Of a DNA stretch of 24,368 nucleotides, positions 12,723 through 20,422 are shown one piece after another (position 1 is the first letter of the stretch; each line of letters begins with the position of its first letter). The stretch is taken from the NCBI RefSeq assembly GCF_020687045.1, contig NZ_JAJEPW010000046.1:1-24368 (forward strand), in the 5' to 3' direction. Under the pieces are notes generated by a model that saw only the letters and a program-made list of their open reading frames with translations, did not search any database and was not told the DNA's origin. Source of the stretch: Vescimonas cirricatena. Its GTDB lineage: Bacteria > Bacillota > Clostridia > Oscillospirales > Oscillospiraceae. The translations under genes and the position numbers were made by a program.

Positions 12723-12934
12723 CTGTAATATTTCAATGATCTTTCTGAGCAGCCTTCTACTTGCTTAGCCGATAAAAATAGCTTTAAAAGTTCGTCATTG
12801 GATTGTTGTGAATCGTCTCTATTTTCAGCAAACATAGGAATACCAAGAAGATAAAAGTTATCTTCAACTTCATTGAGGAAATACATATTCCAAGTATGAC
12901 CGCGAAGCTGTGCGCCTTCGCAAGAGCATACCAT
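12707..12934 (-). pseudogene. Tyrosine recombinase, N-terminal fragment cut by the ICE
   Basis: The minus-strand frame holds the N-terminal SAM-like (core-binding) segment of a XerC/phage-type integrase: DDSQQSNDELLKLFLSAKQV, then EGCSERSLKYYRT. Intact relatives continue for some 250 more residues with the catalytic R...HxxR...Y motifs. Here the frame stops after RTALC at 12707, right where ICE DNA should begin. The simplest reading is that the ICE inserted within this gene and the remainder lies beyond the other end of the ICE. The true start is unclear; ATG at 12886 is an alternative, and residues before it do not look like integrase. The fragment is AT-richer than the chromosome to its right, as expected if it belongs to an older mobile element. 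Confidence 0.6.
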
Positions 12935-12990
12935 TCGACCTATGCCCGGAAATCGGGAAAACGCTTTATCCGGAGTGCCATGCCGGCATA

Positions 12991-13023
12991 AACAAAACCA
13001 CCTGCCAAGCGGGTGGCTTTGTT
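12991..13023. terminator. Bidirectional terminator after the asparaginase gene
   Basis: CCACC (12998-13002) pairs with GGTGG (13012-13016), with AACAAA/TTTGTT outside. On the minus strand it is followed by TTTTGTTT, suiting the end of the leftward operon whose last gene stops at 13082. Between 12935 and 13081 I see no gene. Confidence 0.7.
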
Positions 13024-13081
13024 TATGTTGCTTTCTGGCAAGAGGACAGATGCGCTCTGTTTTTGCGTGCAGTCCTTGCCG

Positions 13082-14089
13082 TTAGCAGAACGGCTCCAGT
13101 TGAAAGGCCAGCTCCGTGCGGCCCACAACGGCGTGATGGTTGTTGTAAAGGTTTTTGTCGTGATAGCGGGGCAGAGAACAGGCTTCCTCCGGCGTGATGA
13201 CGCCGAGCTGGGTGAGAACCGAGAGGATGGCATACGGGACGATGGAGGAGGCGCCGTCCTCCATTTTGAGGGCAATGCCGATCCCCTTATCTTTGATGCC
13301 CACGGCATAGAATGCGCTGGCACCCGATTTGCAGAAGATGCGGTCGCCGAAGGCGGCCATCAGCTGCGTGCAGACGCGATCGGTCCCTGCCACCATTTCC
13401 GGATGTGCTGTCATGGCGGACGTGATGCGCCGGATGACAGTGGCCCGGGTGGGGGCGAAAAGCGTGGGGAGAGACATACGGGCGTAGCCCTGTGCCAGCC
13501 GGTAAAGGGGCAGCGCGTGGACCGGAACGCCGCAGCCGTCCACGGCCAACTGGACTTCGGAGGTCTCTACGCCGCACATTTCAGCGAACACCGAGAGGAT
13601 ACGCTGCTGAACAGGGTGCTCCAATGCAGTATAGTTCTCCAAAGACTCCCCGAAATGGCGGGCGGTAATGAGCATACCGGCGTGCTTTCCGGAGCAGTCG
13701 CAGTAGATGGGCGCCCGGGGAATACCGGCAATCTTCAAGGCGTCCTCGGCAGGGACATACATGGGGTATTCTGCCCCGCAGCATAGCTGATCGGGGGAGA
13801 GCCCTGCCTTGTGCAGAATGCTCTCCACGGCCTTTACATGAAAGGGCTCCCCGTTATGGGAGGAGCAGATGACGGCCAGCTCCTGCGGGGTAATGCCATA
13901 ATGCTCCAGCGCACCGCTCTCTGCCACGGGAATTGCCTGAAGGGGCTTGGCGGAGGAGCGGGCAAACGTAAGACGATCCGGATCACCGAGCTTCCAAAGT
14001 ATCCGGCCTGTGTGATCCGTTACCGCGATATGTCCCCGATGGATCTGATCCACCAGCTCACCGCGGTATTGATAGGCAATAACAGCCAT
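13082..14089 (-). CDS. L-asparaginase II family (ReAV-type) asparaginase
   Basis: This 335-aa enzyme hydrolyses L-asparagine to aspartate and ammonia. It belongs to the AnsA/L-asparaginase II family (PF06089), unrelated to the E. coli enzymes. The residues described for Rhizobium etli ReAV have counterparts three positions earlier: the Ser-x-x-Lys pair in RSSAKPLQ (S45, K48), the serine in CSSHNGE (S77), Cys and Lys in CSGKHAG (C132, K135) and Cys in VDGCGVP (C186). GGAGG precedes the ATG. No signal peptide is seen, so it should be cytoplasmic. It starts 18 bases after the D-aminopeptidase stop and is its operon partner, which suggests it uses Asn released from imported peptides. Confidence 0.9.
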   Translation of the reverse strand: MAVIAYQYRGELVDQIHRGHIAVTDHTGRILWKLGDPDRLTFARSSAKPLQAIPVAESGALEHYGITPQELAVICSSHNGEPFHVKAVESILHKAGLSPDQLCCGAEYPMYVPAEDALKIAGIPRAPIYCDCSGKHAGMLITARHFGESLENYTALEHPVQQRILSVFAEMCGVETSEVQLAVDGCGVPVHALPLYRLAQGYARMSLPTLFAPTRATVIRRITSAMTAHPEMVAGTDRVCTQLMAAFGDRIFCKSGASAFYAVGIKDKGIGIALKMEDGASSIVPYAILSVLTQLGVITPEEACSLPRYHDKNLYNNHHAVVGRTELAFQLEPFC

Positions 14090-14107
14090 AGCATATACCT
14101 CCGTTTC

Positions 14108-14908
14108 TTAGATCACAAAGTAGAAAAAGCGCAGCACATCACCGTAATCATCGGCATCAAAGGCCACGGTGGTGGGAGAGATGAGGCTGGCGCCGGGATA
14201 GTGGGAGCATCCATAGGCGTCATAATGATGTACATAGGTGATCTCCACGTGGAAGTGATCGGGAAGCGCCGGAGGTGTGGCTGTTTTTGCCGCCGCCACA
14301 GCCTTGGCCATCATGCCTTCGATCTCTTCGCGGACAAGCTCCGGGGTCTTTGTCAGAACGCCGTAGCCGTGGCCGGATTTGGTCGGTACGGTCAGCAGGC
14401 CGGGTACGGTGCGCGCCGCAGCCGCGCACATCCCCTCGTCGCCGCTGGCGAATAGGGTGGGAACGCCCCGGTAAGCGGCGGCATGGGCGTACATCTCGAA
14501 TTCTCCCCACAGCGCGCCATTGACCGTAAGGCGGAAAATGCGGGAGCTTACCATCGTGTGGGACGTGGGATTTCCGGGGGCAGAGGCGGCATCGTGAAAG
14601 CCGACCATCAGCACACCGTCATAGCTCTCGTCAAAAATACCGGTAAGGCCCACAATATCGTGGGTGATCCCCCGAAGGAGACGGGCGTCTCTGGGGAGCA
14701 GGGCGCAGTCGATGTTGCAGCCATCTCCGTGCATATCCTCTATGACGACCTCATCGGCTCCGCCGGAGAAAAGGCCGCGGGCCGCGGCGGCGGCCTCTAA
14801 CGCCATTTCCCGCGCCATAGGCGCATAGCAGGCGTTAGCCGAACGAGCCTCGTCCCAGCAGGCCAAAGACGCCACACCTTCAATGTCACAAAGAATGTAA
14901 AATTTCAT
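14108..14908 (-). CDS. dppA: M55-family zinc D-aminopeptidase (DppA-like)
   Basis: This 266-aa cytoplasmic enzyme of the Bacillus subtilis DppA type removes N-terminal D-residues such as D-Ala from short peptides. The metal ligands line up: D8 and E10 in CDIEGVAS, H60 in EDMHGDG, H105 in VGFHDAASA (H104 in DppA) and a Glu in WGEFEMY (about E136). The ATG at 14908 has AGGAGGG before it and begins MKFYILCDIEG as in the family; the open frame upstream is not conserved. In B. subtilis, dppA is in one operon with a dipeptide transporter. Here the transporter lies 4 kb away, transcribed divergently, so the link is preserved at locus level. Confidence 0.92.
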   Translation of the reverse strand: MKFYILCDIEGVASLACWDEARSANACYAPMAREMALEAAAAARGLFSGGADEVVIEDMHGDGCNIDCALLPRDARLLRGITHDIVGLTGIFDESYDGVLMVGFHDAASAPGNPTSHTMVSSRIFRLTVNGALWGEFEMYAHAAAYRGVPTLFASGDEGMCAAAARTVPGLLTVPTKSGHGYGVLTKTPELVREEIEGMMAKAVAAAKTATPPALPDHFHVEITYVHHYDAYGCSHYPGASLISPTTVAFDADDYGDVLRFFYFVI

Positions 14909-15093
14909 GCTTGAGCCCTCCTTTATCAGAAGCGTAATCATAATAAATGCAGAGACATGGGGATCGGGAAGTATTGGGCAAAATGTCTGGGATCCGCCAA
15001 TAGCTGCTGTTAAATTGGATGTGCCTGGCTGGTCGCTTTACACGTCGAGACGTCAGAGCGTCCCGCTTGCGGGTAAAGCACCGCGGCGGAAGG

Positions 15094-15753
15094 TCATACC
15101 GTTTCGCTGCGGATACGCCGCAGGTAGCGGTAGACCGTGGGTTCGGAGATGTGCAGCTCCCTGGCGACCTGCCCGACGGAGCCCTTGGTCTGGAATACCC
15201 CCTGCGCTTCCAGAGAGCGGAGTATCTCCAGCTTGTCGGCGGTATGCATGGCATTGGAGGGAATACCATAGCCGAGGATGGTGGAGTGGATCAGATTGCT
15301 GGACAACTCCGGGATGGAATCGTCCAGGTCTTCGGTATAGGCGGAGCTCTCCTCCTCTTGCGGAAGAGAAAAGGAATGGAGCAGGTTGGAGAGATGCTCC
15401 GAGAGCACCAAAATATCCTCCACATCGTGGTTCACGCAAATCAGTCCCACCAACTGGCTCTTTTCCTTAATGAAATAGGTGGAAGAGACAAAACGCTTGC
15501 CTCCCCGGGTACGGCCCTCATAGTTGGCCACATAGTCGTGCTCCTTATAGGCTCCGGTTCGCAGCAGTTCCTTGGCCAACTCCGTCATGGGGTCACCCAC
15601 GCGGCGGCCGCTGAGATGCTCGTTGCAGGCGGCAATCACCGAGCGCTCCGGCGTGGAAACGTCGTGGAGGATGATCTCATAATTCTTCCCGCAGATCTCC
15701 CCCATGAATTTCACCAAGGGAATGTATCGCTCAAGACTGGCGTAGTTGCTCAC
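15094..15753 (-). CDS. YheO/DauR-type PAS and HTH transcriptional regulator
   Basis: This 219-aa regulator has an N-terminal YheO-like PAS domain (about 10-120; MGEICGKNYEIILHDVSTPE, ...RFVSSTYFIKEKSQLVGLIC) that probably binds a small ligand, and a C-terminal HTH_22 domain ending GSVGQVARELHISEPTVYRY-LRRIRS. The Pseudomonas member DauR controls D-arginine use, which fits a locus with a D-aminopeptidase. It sits between the leftward peptidase-asparaginase pair and the rightward transporter unit, facing the shared control region; TTATCAG-like sites there are candidates for its operator. It is separated from the peptidase gene by 185 bases, in which I see no gene. Confidence 0.85.
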   Translation of the reverse strand: MSNYASLERYIPLVKFMGEICGKNYEIILHDVSTPERSVIAACNEHLSGRRVGDPMTELAKELLRTGAYKEHDYVANYEGRTRGGKRFVSSTYFIKEKSQLVGLICVNHDVEDILVLSEHLSNLLHSFSLPQEEESSAYTEDLDDSIPELSSNLIHSTILGYGIPSNAMHTADKLEILRSLEAQGVFQTKGSVGQVARELHISEPTVYRYLRRIRSETV

Positions 15754-15785
15754 TGTATCCCTACTTTCTCAACAATAATCCTTGC

Positions 15786-16023
15786 CTGATAAAAAACTGT
15801 TACATGGCGCTGCTGAAAATCAGTATATCAAAGATAAATGGATAAATCAACACCTAATATGCTGGAAAGCGGCGGGGATATAACTTTTTTTTTGCAGGGC
15901 GAGGCGAAAAGAGCCTTCAAGACAGCGATTTAGACAAAAATTTATCAGACTTCTTGGCACTTATGCGGGATTGACAAGGGCGGTGTGATAAATTATAATC
16001 AGGAATGTAACAAAGTTATCAGA
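15786..16023. promoter_or_regulatory. TTATCAG-type repeats in the divergent control region
   Basis: TTATCAG or its complement occurs at 15786-15792 (-), 15942-15949 (+, TTATCAGA) and 16016-16023 (+, TTATCAGA). ATTTATCA (15940-15947) and TGATAAAT (15986-15993) make an inverted pair spanning the -35 of the antiporter promoter. Two GATAAAT direct repeats lie at 15833-15847. Candidate binding sites for the YheO-type regulator. The gap 15754-16073 holds no gene. Confidence 0.45.
15971..15999 (+). promoter_or_regulatory. Consensus promoter of the antiporter/transporter unit
   Basis: -35 TTGACA (15971-15976), exactly 17 bases, -10 TATAAT (15994-15999): a full consensus match. The transcript would have a leader of about 65-70 bases before the TTG start at 16074. 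So strong a core promoter suggests control by repression. Confidence 0.85.
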
Positions 16024-16073
16024 AGGGAGGCTAAAGGTCACCCCCGCATTCTATTTTTAAGGAGGTATTTGTA

Positions 16074-17501
16074 TTGGAAGCTGCAAACTACGGTATCTTG
16101 TCATTGATTCCCCTTGCGCTTACCCTGCTGCTGGCATTTTGGAAGAAGGACGCGGTCTTTGCCCTGTTCATGGGCTGTCTCTCCGGCGTTTTGCTGCTGG
16201 GGCATGACCCCGCCTTCGGCTTCTCCGCTCTGGCGAAGGAGGCTCTGGGCAACGAGGACTTCATCTGGATCCTGCTGATCCAGGTATTCATCGGCATTAT
16301 GATCGCGTTCTTCATGAAGGCGGGCGTGGTCAAGGCGTTCGCGGAGATGATCGCCGGAAAGGTGAAATCCCCCCGCAGCGTGAAGCTGGCCACCTGGTTC
16401 ATCGGTCTGTTCACCATCGACGACTACATGAGCCCTCTGCTGCGCGGCGTGGTCATGCGTCCCCTGACGGATGAGATGCGCGTGCCCAGAGAGAAGCTGG
16501 CCTTCATCCTCGACTCCACCTGCGCCTCCGTGTGCACCCTGATGCCCTTTATGGCATGGGGCGCCTACGTGGCCGGTCTGGTGGCGGATCTGGGCGGCCC
16601 TGTGACCTCCAATGAGCAGGGCGTAAGCGTCTACATCAGCGCCATCCCCTTTAACTTCTACGCGATTCTGATGGTGCTCATCACGCTGCTCTCCGCACTG
16701 GAGATCTTCCCCGACTTCGGGCCTATGCGCAAGGCGGAGCAGCGCGCCCGCACCACCGGCAAGCTGCTGCGTGACGGCGCCGTCCCCATGATGGGCACCG
16801 AGCTGGAGGAGCTGCAGAAGGGCAACGACAGCGATGTGAAGCCCAACGTCATGCTGGACTTCCTGGTCCCCATCATGATCCTGGTAGCCACCGCCATCTG
16901 GACGTACATCGCCAAGGGCGGCGTGAAGATCCTGGAGTGCTTCATCATCACCGTGATCTACATGGCCATCGAGCTGAGCATCCGTAAGGTGTTCAAGAGC
17001 GTGACCGATCTGGTGAACACCGCCGTGCAGGGCATGAAGAGTGTCATGTCCGCCACGCTGATCCTGGCCCTGGCCTACTGCATCAACACCATCACCAAGT
17101 CCATGGGCGCAGCCGACTTCCTGCTGGGTGTCTGCGAGAGCTGGATGACCCCCGCCCTGTTCCTGTCTGTGGCCTTCGTCGCGGGCGCCGTGATCTCTTT
17201 CTTCACTGGCTCCTCCTGGGGCACCTTCGCCATCTGCATTCCCATCGCTGTTCCCATGGCTTACTCCTTCACCGGCGGTCAGCTGGGTACGCTGGTCTAC
17301 GCCGCTGTGGGCGCCGTTGTCAGCGGCGGTCTGTTCGGCGACCATTGCTCCCCCGTTTCCGACACCACGGTGCTCTCCTCTCTGGGCGCCGCCTGCGACC
17401 ACATTGACCACGTCCGCACCCAGCTCCCCTATGCGCTGCTGGCGGCGGCAGTGTCCATGATTCTGTGGGTCGTCGTTGCAATGGTTGGTGGCGCTGCATG
17501 A
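16074..17501 (+). CDS. nhaC: NhaC-family Na+/H+ antiporter-like transporter
   Basis: This 475-aa polytopic membrane protein has about 11-12 helices. The family signature GGLFGDHCSPVSDTTVLSS is near the C-terminus, with FFTGSSWGTFAICIPIAVPM before it and TIDDYMSPLLRG in the N-terminal half. NhaC-type proteins exchange Na+ for H+, and some relatives (for example MleN) couple this to organic acid exchange, so the substrate could be an amino acid or its keto/hydroxy acid, not only sodium. It starts with TTG at 16074, 8 bases after AAGGAGG (16059-16065). Its stop overlaps the PLP enzyme start (ATGA), which suggests the transporter handles that enzyme's substrate or product. Confidence 0.88.
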   Translation: MEAANYGILSLIPLALTLLLAFWKKDAVFALFMGCLSGVLLLGHDPAFGFSALAKEALGNEDFIWILLIQVFIGIMIAFFMKAGVVKAFAEMIAGKVKSPRSVKLATWFIGLFTIDDYMSPLLRGVVMRPLTDEMRVPREKLAFILDSTCASVCTLMPFMAWGAYVAGLVADLGGPVTSNEQGVSVYISAIPFNFYAILMVLITLLSALEIFPDFGPMRKAEQRARTTGKLLRDGAVPMMGTELEELQKGNDSDVKPNVMLDFLVPIMILVATAIWTYIAKGGVKILECFIITVIYMAIELSIRKVFKSVTDLVNTAVQGMKSVMSATLILALAYCINTITKSMGAADFLLGVCESWMTPALFLSVAFVAGAVISFFTGSSWGTFAICIPIAVPMAYSFTGGQLGTLVYAAVGAVVSGGLFGDHCSPVSDTTVLSSLGAACDHIDHVRTQLPYALLAAAVSMILWVVVAMVGGAA

Positions 17502-18682
17502 GATACGATTTTGATACCCCCATCAATCGCAGAAATACCTTCTCCTTTAAGTGGGACTGCGATATGGATTATTTCGGCCGGGACGATGTGATCCCCATGT
17601 GGGTGGCGGACATGGATTTTGCCTGCGCCCCCTGCATCGTAGAGGCCGTACAGAAGCGCGCCGCCCACCCGGTTTACGGCTACGGCGTGCGCCAGCAGCC
17701 CTATTATGACGCGGTGATGGGCTGGCTGAAAAAGCGCCACGGCTTTGAGGTCAACTATGAGCATCTGGCCTTTGCACCTCCCGGCGTGATCTACGCCATG
17801 AACGTGGTGCTGCGCATCCTCACCAAGCCCGGCGACAGGGTCATGGTACCCATGCCCAACTACGACCCGCTGTTTGACATGGTCACCCGGGGCGGCCGGA
17901 AGCTGGTAGAGACGCCGCTGGTCTGGAAGGATGGACGCTACACCTTCGACTTCGCCGACATGGAGGCCAAGGCTGCCTCCGGCGTGAAGGTACTGGTGCT
18001 CTCCAGCCCCCACAACCCCACCGGCCGGGTATGGACCCGTCAGGAGTTGGAGGGCGTGGCGGAGATCTGTCTGCGGCACAACATCTTCATGCTGGTGGAC
18101 GAGATCCACTGCGACTTCGTGCCGCCGGAGCATCCTCACACCACCTTTGGCCTGCTGGGCGAGGAGGTACTGCGCCATTCCATGGTCTGCTACTCCTCCA
18201 ACAAGGGCTTCAATCTGGGCGGATTGGGTATGGCCACTCTCGTGCTGGCAGACGACGACCTGCGGTGCAAGTTCAACGAGGAGATGTCCATTGCCCAGAC
18301 ACGGCTGGACAACATCTTCGGCATGGCAGCCCTCATAGCCGCCTACAACGACGGCGAGGAGTGGCTGGATCAGGCCATCGCCTACGTCTCCGACAACAAG
18401 GCGTATCTGGAGCAGTTCCTGCGGGAGCGCATTCCCCAGATCCGCATGATCCCCTCCGAGGGCACCTATCTGGTCTGGCTGGACTGCTCCCAGCTGCCCT
18501 ACCGGGGCATGGCCCTGGAGCACTTCATGATCAACGAGGCCAAGGTGGCGTTCTGCGCCGGCTATGAGTTCGGCGAGCAGGGAGAGGCCTTCCTGCGCAT
18601 GAACGTGGCCTGCCCCAGGTGTACCCTGACAAAGGCTCTGGAGCAGATGGAAAAGGCGATCAACGGTCTGTCGCTTCAGTGA
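17498..18682 (+). CDS. patB: PatB/MalY-family PLP-dependent C-S lyase or aminotransferase
   Basis: This is a 394-aa fold-type I PLP enzyme. The PatB/MalY signature IPMWVADMDFACAP is near residue 35. SSPHNPTGRVW, DEIHCDFVPP and the Schiff-base lysine in SSNKGFNLGGLG (K236) complete the active site. Family members cleave cystathionine or cysteine conjugates to pyruvate, ammonia and a thiol; some are aminotransferases. The exact reaction cannot be told from sequence. It begins by ATGA overlap with the antiporter stop, so the two are translationally coupled; an upstream in-frame ATG at 17465 lies inside the antiporter gene. It lies 56 bases before the peptide-binding lipoprotein gene, probably in one operon. 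Confidence 0.9.
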   Translation: MRYDFDTPINRRNTFSFKWDCDMDYFGRDDVIPMWVADMDFACAPCIVEAVQKRAAHPVYGYGVRQQPYYDAVMGWLKKRHGFEVNYEHLAFAPPGVIYAMNVVLRILTKPGDRVMVPMPNYDPLFDMVTRGGRKLVETPLVWKDGRYTFDFADMEAKAASGVKVLVLSSPHNPTGRVWTRQELEGVAEICLRHNIFMLVDEIHCDFVPPEHPHTTFGLLGEEVLRHSMVCYSSNKGFNLGGLGMATLVLADDDLRCKFNEEMSIAQTRLDNIFGMAALIAAYNDGEEWLDQAIAYVSDNKAYLEQFLRERIPQIRMIPSEGTYLVWLDCSQLPYRGMALEHFMINEAKVAFCAGYEFGEQGEAFLRMNVACPRCTLTKALEQMEKAINGLSLQ

Positions 18683-18738
18683 TACCTGTAAACGACGCAC
18701 CTTGTGAGATAAGAAATTTTTTTAAAGGAGAAACAGCT

Positions 18739-20328
18739 ATGAAAAAGAGAACCATCGCAATGTTCCTGTCCGTAGCTCTGTGTCTCTCGGTGGCCTTGAC
18801 CGGCTGTGGGGCAGACAAATCGCAGCAGAGCAACCCCTCTGATGACGGCAAAAAGAGCCTGACCATCGCGGTGCTGAATGATGTTGTCTCGCTGGACCCC
18901 GCGGTAAAGGACAGCGGCATCGAGATGCAGATGGCGTCTCACCTGTACGACGCTCTGGTTGACTATAATGCAGATCTGAGCAGGAAGCCCGGTCTGGCAG
19001 AGAGCTGGACTGTTCTGGATGACGGCGTGACGTGGGAGTTCAAGCTCCGCCATGGCGTGAAGTTCTCCAACGGAAACGACTTCAATGCCGATGACGTGGT
19101 CTTCAGCTTTGAGCGCATCCTCAACGATCCTACTCTGGAGATGGGCGTGTACCTCATGCGTCTTCAGGAGGTCAAGAAGGTGGATGATTACACCGTGCAG
19201 CTGGTGACCAAGATCCCCTATCCCGTGTTTGACGGCAGCCTGGTCCATATCATGATGCTTGACAAGGAGACCTGTGAGGGACTTACCAGCGAGGAGATCG
19301 CCGCGAACCCCGTGGGTACCGGCCGGTATCGTCTGGTGGAGCATGTAAAGGAATCCTATATCAAGCTGGTCCGCAACGACGAGTATTGGGGCGAGCTGCC
19401 TGATGCAGAGACCGTGGAGTTCCGCGTGATCGCCAATGCAGCTACCCGCACCACCGCTCTCATCAACGGAGAGGTGGACTTTATCTCCAACATCCCTGTG
19501 ATGGACGTGAACCGCCTGGAGAACGACCCCAACGTCCAGGTCATTACCAATCCCAGCCTGTCCTGCAACTACATGGGCTTTGATCAGCTCAATGAGCATG
19601 GCTCTGCCGGCACCGACGATCCCAACCCGCTCCTCAACGTGAAGGTTCGTCAGGCCATTTACCACGCCATTGACATTCAGACGATCATCGATACCGTCAT
19701 GAACGGCTACGCCACCGTGGCCAACTCCTATATGCCCAGCATCTGTGTGGGATATAATGCCGACGCAGAGCGTCCCGCCTACGATCCCGAGCTTGCCAAG
19801 CAGCTTTTGGCGGAGGCTGGCTATCCCGATGGCTTCTATCTCCGCATCGATGCCCGCAACGACAGTGACGTGAACGCCGATCAGGTGTCTCAGGCCATTG
19901 CAAGCTATCTGGAGAAGGTGGGCATCAAGGCCGAGGTGAACCTGCTGCCTCGCGCCTCCTTCTATGAGAAGACAAGCGCAGAGAACCTCCAGTCCTCCTT
20001 CTTCATGGCGGGCTGGGGCGACAGCTCCGGCGAGGGCATGGTCATCTTCAACGATATGCTCTATACCTACGACGGCAAGCCCGGCATGGGCGAAGGCAAC
20101 CGGGGCCATTACAGCAATGCCGAGGTGGATGCGCTGCTGGATCAGGCATCTGTTGAGCCCGATCAGGCCAAGCGTGCAGCGCTGGTGGAGCAGGTGGATC
20201 AGATCGCCCGGGACGAGGCCGCCTACATCCCCCTGTTCTTCAAGCACAATATCTTCGGCGTGCGCGCCGGCATTCAGTACACCCCCAGTTGCGATGACCA
20301 TATTCTGGCTTGGGACTTCACCTTCTAA
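18739..20328 (+). CDS. Peptide ABC transporter substrate-binding lipoprotein
   Basis: This 529-aa extracellular binding protein belongs to the DppA/OppA family (SBP_bac_5). A lipoprotein signal peptide, MKKRTIAMFLSVALCLSVAL then TGC, gives a lipobox LTGC with lipidated C23. Family landmarks include VVSLDPAVKDSG, LAESWTVLDDGVTWEFKLRH, GVKFSNGNDFNADDVVFSFE and VGTGRYRLVE. AAAGGAG fixes the ATG at 18739; a longer frame from 18619 runs inside the PLP gene. The two permeases and two ATPases follow in order. Ligand is inferred as peptide from the neighbouring D-aminopeptidase; dipeptides, tetrapeptides or nickel complexes cannot be separated by sequence. A strong hairpin follows, often seen after the abundant binding-protein message. 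Confidence 0.92.
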   Translation: MKKRTIAMFLSVALCLSVALTGCGADKSQQSNPSDDGKKSLTIAVLNDVVSLDPAVKDSGIEMQMASHLYDALVDYNADLSRKPGLAESWTVLDDGVTWEFKLRHGVKFSNGNDFNADDVVFSFERILNDPTLEMGVYLMRLQEVKKVDDYTVQLVTKIPYPVFDGSLVHIMMLDKETCEGLTSEEIAANPVGTGRYRLVEHVKESYIKLVRNDEYWGELPDAETVEFRVIANAATRTTALINGEVDFISNIPVMDVNRLENDPNVQVITNPSLSCNYMGFDQLNEHGSAGTDDPNPLLNVKVRQAIYHAIDIQTIIDTVMNGYATVANSYMPSICVGYNADAERPAYDPELAKQLLAEAGYPDGFYLRIDARNDSDVNADQVSQAIASYLEKVGIKAEVNLLPRASFYEKTSAENLQSSFFMAGWGDSSGEGMVIFNDMLYTYDGKPGMGEGNRGHYSNAEVDALLDQASVEPDQAKRAALVEQVDQIARDEAAYIPLFFKHNIFGVRAGIQYTPSCDDHILAWDFTF

Positions 20329-20353
20329 GCGTACATAAGAACAGTCAATGGGA

Positions 20354-20385
20354 GGAGGCAGAAGGGGATCTTCCCTTCTGCCTCC
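20354..20385 (+). other. Intercistronic hairpin between binding protein and permease genes
   Basis: A perfect 13-bp stem, GGAGGCAGAAGGG (20354-20366) with CCCTTCTGCCTCC (20373-20385), has a 6-base loop and no T-run. It would protect the upstream message from 3' decay and lower permease transcription, giving more binding protein than channel. Confidence 0.65.
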
Positions 20386-20422
20386 CGCCAAAAGGGTGTA
20401 AGCCCGTAAATGAGGTGTTACC

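Noticed and set aside
13013..15789. Plus-strand open frames between 13013 and 15789
   Set aside because: They lie opposite the asparaginase, D-aminopeptidase and PAS-HTH genes, which have full family motifs and good ribosome sites on the minus strand.
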